Shown here in pieces: positions 17,922-26,722 of a stretch of 64,000 nucleotides of DNA. The notes under the pieces are model-generated. The model ran no database searches, was not told the origin of the DNA, and was given only the letters and a program-made list of their open reading frames with translations. Origin of the DNA: an uncultured Spirochaeta sp. (GTDB taxonomy: Bacteria; Spirochaetota; Spirochaetia; DSM-27196; Alkalispirochaetaceae); NCBI GenBank assembly GCA_913030605.1, contig CAJWEZ010000011.1, positions 19,380 through 83,379 of the forward strand. Direction: 5' to 3'. Position numbers and translations under genes: made by a program. Positions within the stretch are counted from its first letter, which is position 1. Every line of letters starts with the position of its first letter.

Positions 17922-19048
17922 TCGAACAGCACCGAGATTCACACACACGTGCCCGGACCGGCCGGGTGCTTCTGCCCCACGGCCCGGTGGACACCCCGGC
18001 GTTCATGCCCGTCGGAACCGCGGGAACGGTCAAGGCGGTCAGCCACGACACCCTCGATCGGATGGGGTTCCGCCTGATTCTGGGGAACACCTACCATCTT
18101 TTTCTCAGACCCGGGATGGAGACGATCGCCGCCTTTGGTGGGCTCCATGCCTTTTCGACGTGGAACCACAATATCCTCACCGACTCCGGTGGGTACCAGA
18201 TATTCAGTCTGGCGCCGTTCCGAAAGATCACGGACGAGGGGGCCCGGTTCCAGTCCCATATCGACGGCAGCCGCCATCTGCTCACTCCCGAACGTGCCGT
18301 GGAGATCCAGGTCACGATCGGTTCGGATATCCAGATGGTTCTGGACGTCTGTACCGGCCCCGATGAGGACCGCCGCGGCGCGGAGGCGGCACTGGAAACC
18401 ACCACGCGCTGGGCGCGACGGGCTCGCGACCGATGGCGGCAAGCGCAGGACGGGCAGGGGTACCAGGGCCACCTGTACGGCATCGTTCAGGGCAACTTTT
18501 TCCCCGACCTTCGCACCCGATCGGTGGAATCCACTCTGGAACTCGGGCTCCCCGGCATCGCCATCGGAGGTCTGTCGGTGGGAGAAACGTTCCAACAGTA
18601 CGAGGAGACGCTTGCCCACACCGCAGCCCAGCTCCCGGCGGACCTGCCGAGATACGTCATGGGAATCGGAACGCCCGAGTACATTCTGGCGGCGATCGAG
18701 CACGGTATCGATCTCTTCGACTGCGTGTTTCCCACCCGCGCCGGCCGAACCGGCACGCTCTTTACCACCCGCGGTCGTATCAACATCAAGAACGCCCGTT
18801 TCGCGCACCGCGACGACCCGCCGGATCCGGAGCTCCCGTCGTTCGGCGGTCGCGCCTACAGCCTCGGGTACCTCCGCCACCTCTTCAAGTCCAACGAGAT
18901 TCTGGGGTCCATGCTGGCGACAGAGCACAACCTTCGCTTCATGAAATGGCTTACGGACCGCGCCGCAGAGGCGATTCGGGCCGACCGCTTTCCGGCGTTC
19001 AAGCGGAGCTTCCTGGCCGAATTCTCCGGGGGCGGAGGAGCCGCGTGA
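17918..19048 (+). CDS. tgt: Queuine tRNA-ribosyltransferase (Tgt) lacking zinc-site cysteines
   Basis: Tgt exchanges guanine-34 for preQ1 in tRNAs with GUN anticodons. Catalytic residues are present: Asp89 in TDSGGYQ (general base), GGLSVGE near 217, and the nucleophile Asp268 in FDCVFPTR. The C-terminal zinc site, normally Cys-x-Cys-x2-Cys plus His, reads ELPSFGG: the three positions are Leu306, Ser308 and Gly311, while the distant His337 and the adjoining YLRHLFKSNE motif are kept. The length (376) is normal and the frame is intact, so this is substitution rather than decay. It is coupled to lptG upstream and murJ downstream by 4-bp overlaps. Confidence 0.95.
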   Translation: MIEQHRDSHTRARTGRVLLPHGPVDTPAFMPVGTAGTVKAVSHDTLDRMGFRLILGNTYHLFLRPGMETIAAFGGLHAFSTWNHNILTDSGGYQIFSLAPFRKITDEGARFQSHIDGSRHLLTPERAVEIQVTIGSDIQMVLDVCTGPDEDRRGAEAALETTTRWARRARDRWRQAQDGQGYQGHLYGIVQGNFFPDLRTRSVESTLELGLPGIAIGGLSVGETFQQYEETLAHTAAQLPADLPRYVMGIGTPEYILAAIEHGIDLFDCVFPTRAGRTGTLFTTRGRINIKNARFAHRDDPPDPELPSFGGRAYSLGYLRHLFKSNEILGSMLATEHNLRFMKWLTDRAAEAIRADRFPAFKRSFLAEFSGGGGAA

Positions 19049-20643
19049 GCGCCGCGGAAACACGCGGCGCACACCCCACCGAAGACGCGCCGTCCCACAG
19101 GGGAAACGTTGTGTCCACCGCCGTGGTGATGGCATCGACGTTTGCCTCCAGGCTCCTCGGGTTTGTCCGCATCGCCGTAATCGGCGCCGTGTTCGGCGCC
19201 TCCGGCAACGCCGATGTATTGAACCTCGTGTTCAATATTCCAAACAACCTGAGAAAGCTTCTTGCCGAGGGCGCCCTCTCGTCGGCGTTCGTTCCGGTGC
19301 TGTCGCGTGCCCACGTTGAAGACGCCTCCGGGATGCGATCGAAAGGCATCGTCCGCCGCCTCCTCGGGCTGCAACTGCTCATTCTTGTGCCGGCCCTTGT
19401 CCTGGCGGCGATGTTTCCCCACGCGATCGTCGATGTGATTCTCGATTTTCCGGAACCCGACCGCCAGCAGCTTGCCGGTGACCTGTTTCGCTACCTGATC
19501 CACTACGTACTGCTCATCTCAATGGCCGCGGTGTTTATGGGAACGCTCAACTCGCACCACCGGTTTCTTGTTCCCGCGGTTGCGCCCCTCTGGTTTTCTG
19601 TTGCCGTCATCGGATCGGTCCTGGCGCTCCACCAGCGCCTTGGCGTCTACAGCATGGTCGTGGGGGTTCTTGTCGGGGGTATCGGTCAGCTGGCGATCCA
19701 GGTTCCTCCGGTCCTGCGCCGCGGGTACTCCCTCACACCGCGATTCGATTTCCGGGACCCGCACTTCCTGACGATCGTTCGTCACTGGCTCCCGGTTGTC
19801 TCCACCGCGAGTGTGTTCGCGATCAACCAGCAGATCGCGCTCCTCTTTGCCAGCGGCCTCGCCGACGGAAGCGGTTCCGCGATGACGAACGCCCTGGTGT
19901 TCTGGCAGCTTCCATTCGGCATTTTCAGTGCCTCGATCACCACCGTGCTGTTTCCGGCGATGAGCCGTTACTACGCCGAAGGCAATCTCCCGGACCTCCG
20001 ACGGACGGTCACGAGCGGTCTGCGGGGATTGATCCTCCTGCTGGTCCCGTCCGGCGTGGCCCTGATCGCCCTCGGTGAACCGCTGATCGCCGTTGCGCTT
20101 CAGCGGGGCGCGTTTTCCCGGCAGGCGACCGTCATGGCGGCGCAGGTCCTCACCTGGTACAGCGTGGGGCTGTTCAGTGTCGGCGCATTCACGTTCCTGC
20201 AGCGCTTTTTCTACGCCTGTGGCGACTATCGCACGCCTCTGTGGATCGCGACGGTTACGATGGTCCTGGACGTAGCGCTGAGTCTCTGGCTCAAGGAAAC
20301 CGCGCTGGGCGTAGCGGGTCTGTCACTGGCGAACAGTCTGGCGTTCACCGTCGGCGTAGGGCTCATGCTCGCCCGGGTACGCCACATCGCCGGAGCTGCG
20401 GACCTCGTCTCGCTGCTTCCGGCGGCGCTCCGGGCGGCGCTGGCGACGCTCGCCGCTCTCGCGGCCCTCGCCGCGGTTCGCGCCGCGTTCGCCGCCGCCG
20501 GCCTGACCGGGTGGTATCGCAGCGGCAGTTCGCTCACGGCGTTCGGACTGCTGATGGCGGAGGCGATACCTGCGGCGGTCGCACTGTGGGCTGCCTACGC
20601 CGCCATGGGCATTCGCGTCCGTCATGTCATGCGGGGGCATTGA
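19045..20643 (+). CDS. murJ: Lipid II flippase MurJ (MviN)
   Basis: MurJ moves lipid II across the inner membrane for peptidoglycan synthesis. The 532-residue protein has about 14 membrane segments and the MATE-like family motifs near its N-terminus (TFASRLLGFVR and NIPNNLRKLLAEGALSSAFVP). The GTG start overlaps the tgt stop (GTGA) and is preceded by GGAGGAG. The C-terminal 70 residues are Ala-rich membrane helices. It belongs with lptFG and the mre genes as envelope functions in this window. Confidence 0.95.
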   Translation: MSAAETRGAHPTEDAPSHRGNVVSTAVVMASTFASRLLGFVRIAVIGAVFGASGNADVLNLVFNIPNNLRKLLAEGALSSAFVPVLSRAHVEDASGMRSKGIVRRLLGLQLLILVPALVLAAMFPHAIVDVILDFPEPDRQQLAGDLFRYLIHYVLLISMAAVFMGTLNSHHRFLVPAVAPLWFSVAVIGSVLALHQRLGVYSMVVGVLVGGIGQLAIQVPPVLRRGYSLTPRFDFRDPHFLTIVRHWLPVVSTASVFAINQQIALLFASGLADGSGSAMTNALVFWQLPFGIFSASITTVLFPAMSRYYAEGNLPDLRRTVTSGLRGLILLLVPSGVALIALGEPLIAVALQRGAFSRQATVMAAQVLTWYSVGLFSVGAFTFLQRFFYACGDYRTPLWIATVTMVLDVALSLWLKETALGVAGLSLANSLAFTVGVGLMLARVRHIAGAADLVSLLPAALRAALATLAALAALAAVRAAFAAAGLTGWYRSGSSLTAFGLLMAEAIPAAVALWAAYAAMGIRVRHVMRGH

Positions 20644-20675
20644 GCAAGCCACCCGGTATGCCGAAGAATAGGGCA

Positions 20676-22106
20676 ATGAGATCGATTCTGCGCTCGCGTC
20701 CGCTCCTGTCCGGTGCGGTTCTTCTGCTGCTCACAGCCTGTCTGTTCGCCCCCGGCGCGGAAGCGCAGGATGCCTCCTCACGCGATGCCTCCGGCGGCAC
20801 GTCCAGCGAGAGCACCCCCGATGGCGGAGAAGAGGTCAGATCCGCACTGCAGCAATGGCGCGAAACACTGCTGTACGGTATCAACTCCGAGATCGCTGAG
20901 CTGCTGCCGACGCTTACGGACAACCGCGAGGCTGACCTGCTCCCGGAAGTAGCCGAACTCTTCAACGGCAGCAGCGACCCGGAAGTGCTCACCGAAGCCG
21001 CGCGCTATCTGACCGCGATGGAGGCCGATGAGGGCCACGACCGGGCACGTCAGATCATCCAGGAGGATCAGCTCCGCGGCGACGACCTCCTGGTCGCCCT
21101 CATGGACTACCTGCGCGAGACCGATGCGGACCTCGACGACGAGACGGTCGCCGCGTTGACGCGCATCGCCACCGATGGGACGGTGGCACCGGCGCGGGCC
21201 GCGGTTCGCCTCATGGGCGCCGGCGGCGTCCCCACCGACGAACTGATCAGCCTGTATCGGGACACCTACGTCTCCGACGACGTCCGGGGACTGATCCTGA
21301 TCGAGCTCGGAGACCGTGGTGACCCCGAGGTGTTCGACTTCGTGTCCGAGATCATCCAGGGGGACGAGGAGGCGCAGACCACCCTGCAGCGCTACGCGAT
21401 CGACACGCTGGGAAAACTTGGCGACCCACGCGGGCTTCCCACGATCCTCCGGCAGCTGGGGTCCTCCGACGCCCTGACCCGGGCGTACGCCGTGAACGCG
21501 CTCACCAATTTCGACACGGACGAGGCAAATCAGGCGATCCAGGACGCCCTGCGCGACGAGTTCTGGCGCGTCCGGGTCGCGGCGCTCCAGACGATCGCCG
21601 ACCGAAAGATGACCGACGCCCTGCCGGCGGTGATGTACAAGGTGCGCCGCGACCCGGAGCAGCGGGTTCGCCTCGAGGCGATCACGACGCTCGCGGCGCT
21701 GGACCAACCCGACGGGTGGTCGCTCCTCGAGGAACGCGTCCAGAGCACCAGAACGGGGTTGGAAGAGCGGGGGGCGATCGTCGATGTGCTGATCAACGAG
21801 CATCTTGGCGACAGCCTGGACGTCATTCTCGCGCTGATCGACGCCGAATGGGAGACGGAGAACTCGCGCCTCCTCGACGTGATCGGTCGGGTCGCCTCGC
21901 AGGTCGAGGACCGGCGAATCGAGCCGGTGGCGGAACGACTCCTGAACCACCCCAATTTCCTCATCCAGATCTACGGCATCCGCGCCGTGGGGCGAAGCCG
22001 GCTCGCGAGCCTGATACCGCTGGTCGAGGACCGTCAGGGAGAGGGGAACCACCGCGCGCTCCGACAGGCGGCAATGAGGACGCTGGAACAGCTCGGTCCC
22101 CGATAG
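20676..22106 (+). CDS. Exported HEAT-repeat protein, possible lipoprotein
   Basis: The 476-residue protein starts with a signal sequence (basic MRSILRSR, then hydrophobic core) that ends either at a lipobox-like LTAC (Cys at about 22) or at an AEA signal-peptidase site a few residues later. The rest is acidic and helical, with repeated HEAT/PBS-type units (for example DTLGKLGDPRGLPTIL, FWRVRVAALQTIAD, IYGIRAVGRSRLASLIPLVE). HEAT arrays serve as protein scaffolds; the partner is unknown. A start at 20658 would add six residues. It ends the plus-strand run that starts at rimP. Confidence 0.8.
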   Translation: MRSILRSRPLLSGAVLLLLTACLFAPGAEAQDASSRDASGGTSSESTPDGGEEVRSALQQWRETLLYGINSEIAELLPTLTDNREADLLPEVAELFNGSSDPEVLTEAARYLTAMEADEGHDRARQIIQEDQLRGDDLLVALMDYLRETDADLDDETVAALTRIATDGTVAPARAAVRLMGAGGVPTDELISLYRDTYVSDDVRGLILIELGDRGDPEVFDFVSEIIQGDEEAQTTLQRYAIDTLGKLGDPRGLPTILRQLGSSDALTRAYAVNALTNFDTDEANQAIQDALRDEFWRVRVAALQTIADRKMTDALPAVMYKVRRDPEQRVRLEAITTLAALDQPDGWSLLEERVQSTRTGLEERGAIVDVLINEHLGDSLDVILALIDAEWETENSRLLDVIGRVASQVEDRRIEPVAERLLNHPNFLIQIYGIRAVGRSRLASLIPLVEDRQGEGNHRALRQAAMRTLEQLGPR

Positions 22107-22181
22107 AACTGCTTCCCCGGCACCGCCAACTTCCCCGACACCGCCAACGTCACCCCCCGACCACCTTCGGCGCAAGAGGGC

Positions 22182-22212
22182 AAAAAAAAGGGTCGTCCGC
22201 AAGGGACGACCC
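22182..22212 (-). terminator. Intrinsic terminator of the TPR-greA operon
   Basis: On the minus strand a perfect 9-bp GC-rich stem (22212-22204 with 22198-22190) around a 5-nt loop is followed by eight T residues (22189-22182). It lies about 40 bp after the greA stop. The same stem could act weakly for the converging HEAT-repeat gene, but the T-run is on the greA side. Confidence 0.85.
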
Positions 22213-22249
22213 GTTTCTACCCGTTTGCCGGGGATGTCACGCGCTCCGC

Positions 22250-24973
22250 CTACGCGAAGTCGGCAACCTCCACCGTGGCGATCTTGAGATGGTAACGCTT
22301 CTCGTTGATCTCGAAGTCCAGCTCATCTCCGGTGGTCGTGTGCAGGAGCTTGTTCCCCAGCGGCGACTGGTAGTTGATGATTCCCCCCTCGGGATTTGAC
22401 TCCCACGGCCCCAGAATCGTGTACACCATCTGCCCACCGTTCTCCAGGTCCTCCATGGTGACCTTGGTGCCGAAGGCGACCTTGCTCGGATCCACATCGC
22501 CGGGCTTCACGATACGCGCCTGCTCCAGCTCCGTCTTGATCCGGGCGGCACGGTTGTTGAGGGAGTCCTGCCGCTCCTTGGCAGCCTTGTACTCGGCGTT
22601 CTCCTTGAGGTCCCCGTATTCCCGCGCCTGTTCGATCTCCTTGGAGTTGTGCGGTACCTCGACCTCCTGGAGGTATTTGTACTCCGCCTGCTTGGCGTCG
22701 TACTTGCTCGCCGTGCAGTACAGCACCTTCTTGGTGCTCTGCTCCACGACATCCTCGCCGTAGAAGCGGAAATTCGGGAAGCGGTTCAGCACGCGCTGCT
22801 TCAGATCCAGGAGTTCCTTGGGGTCCATCTCCTTGACGTCCGACACCAGCGTGAATATGCGCGATACCGATTCCTCGTCGGCCTCATCGATAAACGTCGG
22901 CAGGTTGCCGTCCTTGAGCAGATACGAGTGCACCTGCTTGTTGATCTTCCGGTTGTAGCTCACGTCCTTCCGGTTGTCGATGTCCCGGAACGTCAGGTCC
23001 AGAATGTGAACCATCGCGATCAGGCGCTTCTCCCGGGTGATGCCGAGTTCCTCGAACCACGGATCGTCCTCGCAGTTGCGGACCAGCCACACAAACGCCT
23101 CGCGCATGTCGCGGTAGTTCTCGTACACGCGACCGATAAACGCCAGGATCAGGTCACGCTGCCCGTGACGCTCCAGGTCCACCAGGATGTCGCGGGACAG
23201 GTGGTAGGGAAGGAGACGGGCGAAGACCGGCCCCCAGTTCTTGTCCACCTTACGAACCTGCGCCAGAAAGCGCTTCCGGAGGTCCGTGGAGTCGATTCGC
23301 GAAAACACGCCCTCGAGGTCATCGATCTGCTGGTACATCTGACCGAAGTCCAACTCGAGGTCGCCCTTGAGGAAGGGGAACTTTGCAACGACCTCGCGGA
23401 GAACGATCAGGGAAGAGATCACATACTCGTTCACCTGGGCAGGATTCCGCACAAACGCCGCGAAGTACTCGAACATCTCGCGGAAGAACTCGCTGTCGAT
23501 GCCGTCGCCTTCCTTGGAGACGTAGTCGATGAACTCCTCCAGCGTCTTCACGCGGTCAAAAAACGTCTTCTCCGCTTTGAACTTGTTGAACGTCTTTTCC
23601 TCAAAGGTGATCGGCTGGTCACGGACGACAAAATGGTCGACCTTGTCGGTCAGGGTCCCGAAATCGGGGTTCGTCTTCAGGATCTGCCGCGCCTTGGTGC
23701 TCCACGAGGACCACTCACCGGGGGAAAGGATCGACGGGACGAGTTCGCCCTTGATCTTTTTCATGTCGGCGGAGTTCCCGAGGCTGCGAATCACCGTTTT
23801 GAGCGCCCAGATCGGGTTCTTCTTGACCAGATCGTGGAGCTTCTGCTTCTTCCACACCGCCCGGAGCACCCAGATATGATCCCTCGGAAGCACGTCGAGG
23901 GCGTTGATTGCCATCTTCAGTGACATCTGGTGGCCGCGTTTCTTGGCGAAATCGATCGTGATATCGTCACCGTCTATGTTCCGGATGCGCCCGATCCCCC
24001 AGCTGCGGTGAAACACGAAGTTCCCCTTGTCAAAGGAGATATGCTTCTCGAAGTCTGCGATCGCCTCGTGGATCGGTCGCCAGCTCTGGGTGATGTTGCT
24101 GATGCGAATGTACTCTTCGAGGTTGCTGTGGTCGGCATGCTTCGCCTCGAAGCATTCGACGATTTCCTTGCGCGCCCAGGGATTCTTGGAGTCGTAGGAA
24201 AGCACTCGCTTCAGCAGTTCGATACCCCGGTCCCAGTCCTCGGATTTCTTGTAGTGCGGGTACAGGTCCTCCAGGAGCTGTACCGCGCGTTCCGTGCTGA
24301 TCGTTCGGGCGATCTTGGACTCCGCGTGATAGAAGAACTCGCCTTCGTTGGGAGCGAGCTGCACCAGCTTGTGCCACACTTCTTTCACACTGGCGAAACT
24401 CTTCTTGGTGATGTAGCGGTGCAGAGCCTTCTTGTAGTAGGCGACCGCCTGTTCGATATCGTCGTTCTCCTCGCGGATCTCGGCGAGGTGGCGCACGATG
24501 TCCGCCTCCTCGTAGTCCACGCGGATCAGCCGCTCCCACACATCGTGGAGCTTTTCCGTCTGGTTCTCGTTGTTGTAGACGTCCGCGAGAATGCGCAGGG
24601 CAAACCGATTCTCACCGAACTCGAGAATGCGATTGGCAAGATACTCCACGATGTTCCACTTGTGGTTGTCCGTGAAGATCTTGGTCAGAAGGATCAGATT
24701 GGCGTCGTCGACCGACTGCCGCGCCAGATCCAGGAGCCCGGAGATGTACAGCGCGATGATGCTGTTCTTGGTGTGCTGAAGATGTTCCTCGCACAGCTCC
24801 CGCACCTCGGTTTCCAGCGCCTCTTCGCCGACACGCTCCACGATCTCGTCGAGTTCCTGGAAGTTGCCGACCGTATAATTGTTGATCGCCGCCCGAGTCC
24901 ATTTCTCTTCGTTGAGAAGCTCGTTGAGATGCTGAATCAGATCAGGCGTTGTAGTGGTGGTAGACATTGGCAT
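22250..24973 (-). CDS. greA: GreA-type transcript cleavage factor with giant N-terminal helical domain
   Basis: GreA enters the RNA polymerase secondary channel and stimulates cleavage of backtracked RNA. The GreA module occupies only about the last 165 of 907 residues: GreA_N coiled coil with QAREYGDLKENAEYKAAKERQ (the acidic tip Asp and Glu kept) and GreA_C with SPLGNKLL and the closing GDELDFEI. The first ~740 residues are alpha-helical, TPR-like in parts, with a small beta segment near 310-340 (GNFVFHRSWGIGRIRNIDG, reminiscent of a KOW/CarD-type barrel). Ordinary GreA is about 160 residues. Start 24973 has GGAG 5 nt upstream. It overlaps the upstream TPR gene by 32 bp. Confidence 0.92.
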   Translation of the reverse strand: MPMSTTTTTPDLIQHLNELLNEEKWTRAAINNYTVGNFQELDEIVERVGEEALETEVRELCEEHLQHTKNSIIALYISGLLDLARQSVDDANLILLTKIFTDNHKWNIVEYLANRILEFGENRFALRILADVYNNENQTEKLHDVWERLIRVDYEEADIVRHLAEIREENDDIEQAVAYYKKALHRYITKKSFASVKEVWHKLVQLAPNEGEFFYHAESKIARTISTERAVQLLEDLYPHYKKSEDWDRGIELLKRVLSYDSKNPWARKEIVECFEAKHADHSNLEEYIRISNITQSWRPIHEAIADFEKHISFDKGNFVFHRSWGIGRIRNIDGDDITIDFAKKRGHQMSLKMAINALDVLPRDHIWVLRAVWKKQKLHDLVKKNPIWALKTVIRSLGNSADMKKIKGELVPSILSPGEWSSWSTKARQILKTNPDFGTLTDKVDHFVVRDQPITFEEKTFNKFKAEKTFFDRVKTLEEFIDYVSKEGDGIDSEFFREMFEYFAAFVRNPAQVNEYVISSLIVLREVVAKFPFLKGDLELDFGQMYQQIDDLEGVFSRIDSTDLRKRFLAQVRKVDKNWGPVFARLLPYHLSRDILVDLERHGQRDLILAFIGRVYENYRDMREAFVWLVRNCEDDPWFEELGITREKRLIAMVHILDLTFRDIDNRKDVSYNRKINKQVHSYLLKDGNLPTFIDEADEESVSRIFTLVSDVKEMDPKELLDLKQRVLNRFPNFRFYGEDVVEQSTKKVLYCTASKYDAKQAEYKYLQEVEVPHNSKEIEQAREYGDLKENAEYKAAKERQDSLNNRAARIKTELEQARIVKPGDVDPSKVAFGTKVTMEDLENGGQMVYTILGPWESNPEGGIINYQSPLGNKLLHTTTGDELDFEINEKRYHLKIATVEVADFA

Positions 24974-25913
24974 CCACACTCCGTATTTTCACTAAGACTT
25001 CGTCGATTTTCCCCTGCGCTTCTTTCACGGCTTTGTAGTGGTCTATAAGCCAGAAATAATGGTTGATCAGTCGCGGCCTGATCAACTCAGGCGCCCCTGT
25101 TCCCTCGCGCAGTTCCCTCTCCAACTCATAGATCGCCTGCTTGAGTCGTCCGAACTCAATCGACCGCAACTCACGTTTGACGTTCAGAACATCAAACAGC
25201 ACCCCAAAAACGGGAATCCATTCCCGAATTTCCGGATCCTGGTAGCCGCGATCGCGGACCGCACGGACAAGCCGTTGTATAAGTTCCGACTCGAGCCGCG
25301 TGATGTCAATCTTCTGGGCGTCCACGAAGAACGCTTCCCGAAAGAACGCCTTCGCCTGGGCTGTCTCATTGACCAGCGCCAGCACATCCGCCAGTTCGGC
25401 GAGCACCTCGGCGTCGTCGGGGCGCTGGGCACCCGCAGCCCTGAGAAAACGCATCGCACGGTCAAACTCCCCGGTGCCCTTGTAGCAGCGACCGATCCGT
25501 ACCAGCAGGTCCGCGTCGCGGTTGCTGCGTTCCTGATACACCTCTCGATAGAACGAGAGGGCCTGCCGGAACACGTGCTGCCGCAGCGCGTTGATGATCA
25601 CCTCCACGCGCGGACCGATGCGTTCCACGAACTCCTGGAACACGGCCCACTGCGCGAGCAGGTATTCACCCCGCTCAAACGGTTCCGCCAGACCCTCGAC
25701 CCGCTCTTGACGGTCACCCCAAAAGTTGGTGTATTTCAGGGCGGTCACGACATCGACGTTATCGAAGTCGACCGCCAGCGCCCGTTCCAGTTCCTCGTTG
25801 GCCGCGGGCAACTGGTGCGATGCGATAAGCACGGCGGCACGGTGGACGAGATCATGCGCCGTATCCGTGTTGTTGTCCAAGCTAATCGCAACCTCGTAAA
25901 CTGTTTCCGCCAT
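24942..25913 (-). CDS. TPR-like protein co-transcribed with long-form GreA
   Basis: 323-residue soluble, helical protein with TPR-type repeats in the middle (for example LLVRIGRCYKGTGEFDRAMRFL and AEVLAELADVLALVNETAQAKAFFREAF). There is no signal peptide or membrane segment. It overlaps the start of greA by 32 bp, so the two are probably one translational unit and the product may work with GreA's helical domain. The annotated ATG (25913) overlaps the T and A of a consensus -10 box; if that promoter is used, translation would begin downstream, for instance at a TTG at 25880 (codon 12). Confidence 0.75.
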   Translation of the reverse strand: MAETVYEVAISLDNNTDTAHDLVHRAAVLIASHQLPAANEELERALAVDFDNVDVVTALKYTNFWGDRQERVEGLAEPFERGEYLLAQWAVFQEFVERIGPRVEVIINALRQHVFRQALSFYREVYQERSNRDADLLVRIGRCYKGTGEFDRAMRFLRAAGAQRPDDAEVLAELADVLALVNETAQAKAFFREAFFVDAQKIDITRLESELIQRLVRAVRDRGYQDPEIREWIPVFGVLFDVLNVKRELRSIEFGRLKQAIYELERELREGTGAPELIRPRLINHYFWLIDHYKAVKEAQGKIDEVLVKIRSVDANVYHHYNA

Positions 25914-25939
25914 TATATCATGTCGGCAAGAAAGGTCAA
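25912..25939 (-). promoter_or_regulatory. Strong sigma70-type promoter of the TPR-greA operon
   Basis: Minus-strand TTGACC (25939-25934) and consensus TATAAT (25917-25912) are separated by 16 bp. The -10 box shares two bases with the ATG at 25913, so transcription would begin inside the annotated reading frame. Confidence 0.6.
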
Positions 25940-25950
25940 CGAAGGGGCCT

Positions 25951-25980
25951 TTGCCACGCCGCCACCGCATCGGCTATCAT
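25951..25980 (+). promoter_or_regulatory. Putative promoter of rpe
   Basis: TTGCCA (25951-25956) and TATCAT (25975-25980) with an 18-bp spacer. The -10 ends 8 nt before the rpe ATG at 25989, predicting a leaderless or nearly leaderless mRNA; no ribosome-binding site is present before that ATG. Confidence 0.4.
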
Positions 25981-25988
25981 GGCCCGTC

Positions 25989-26660
25989 ATGGAGTCTTCT
26001 ATCATCGTCGCGCCGTCTGTCCTGGCGTCCGACTTTGCCGACGTGGCATCCGGCCTGGACTTGATCAACCGTGCCGGCGCCGAATGGGTCCACCTCGACG
26101 TCATGGACGGTCATTTCGTACCGAACATCAGCTTCGGCCCCAAGATGGTTGCCGACATCCGACGCCGCACCACTGGTACCCTGGATGTTCACCTGATGAT
26201 CTCCGAACCTGATCGCTACGTTGGCGCGTTCGCCGACGCAGGTGCCGACTTCATCACGTTTCATCAGGAAGCGGCGGTGCACGGTCACCGGGTCACGCAA
26301 CTCATCCGCGACCGGGGGTGTCGCCCCGGGGTGGCGATCGTTCCGTCCACGCCGGTGTCGGCGATCGAGGAACTGCTACCATTCGTTGACCTCGTCCTCG
26401 TCATGACCGTGAATCCCGGTTTCGGGGGCCAGCAGCTGATCCCGGAGACGCTGCGCAAGGTTGAACAACTGGTTGCGCTGCAACGCGACCGCGGCTACCG
26501 ATTCCGCATTTCCGTCGACGGAGGAATCAACGCCGAAACCGCCGGCGCCGCCCGTCGGGCGGGCGCGACCGTCCTGGTTTCGGGGTCGGCGTTCTTTACC
26601 GCGGACGATCCCGGTTCCTACATGGCGACCCTCGCAGGGGAGTCCGGCACCATCGTCTGA
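25989..26660 (+). CDS. rpe: Ribulose-phosphate 3-epimerase
   Basis: Interconverts ribulose-5-phosphate and xylulose-5-phosphate in the pentose phosphate pathway. The 223-residue TIM barrel shows the expected motifs: APSVLASDF at the N-terminus, HLDVMDGHFVPNISFGP (metal-binding His/Asp), DVHLMISEP, VNPGFGGQ near residue 140 and the phosphate-binding DGGIN near residue 178. It diverges from the TPR-greA operon with overlapping promoter regions. Confidence 0.96.
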   Translation: MESSIIVAPSVLASDFADVASGLDLINRAGAEWVHLDVMDGHFVPNISFGPKMVADIRRRTTGTLDVHLMISEPDRYVGAFADAGADFITFHQEAAVHGHRVTQLIRDRGCRPGVAIVPSTPVSAIEELLPFVDLVLVMTVNPGFGGQQLIPETLRKVEQLVALQRDRGYRFRISVDGGINAETAGAARRAGATVLVSGSAFFTADDPGSYMATLAGESGTIV

Positions 26661-26722
26661 GCCGGCGGAGTCATTCAACCCGACCGGAGCGCGTACCGAC
26701 AATGGATAGGGGGAGAGCATTG

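Noticed and set aside
23930..25048. Long plus-strand open frame opposite greA and the TPR gene
   Set aside because: Shadow of the two minus-strand genes, which have ribosome-binding site, promoter, terminator and family motifs.
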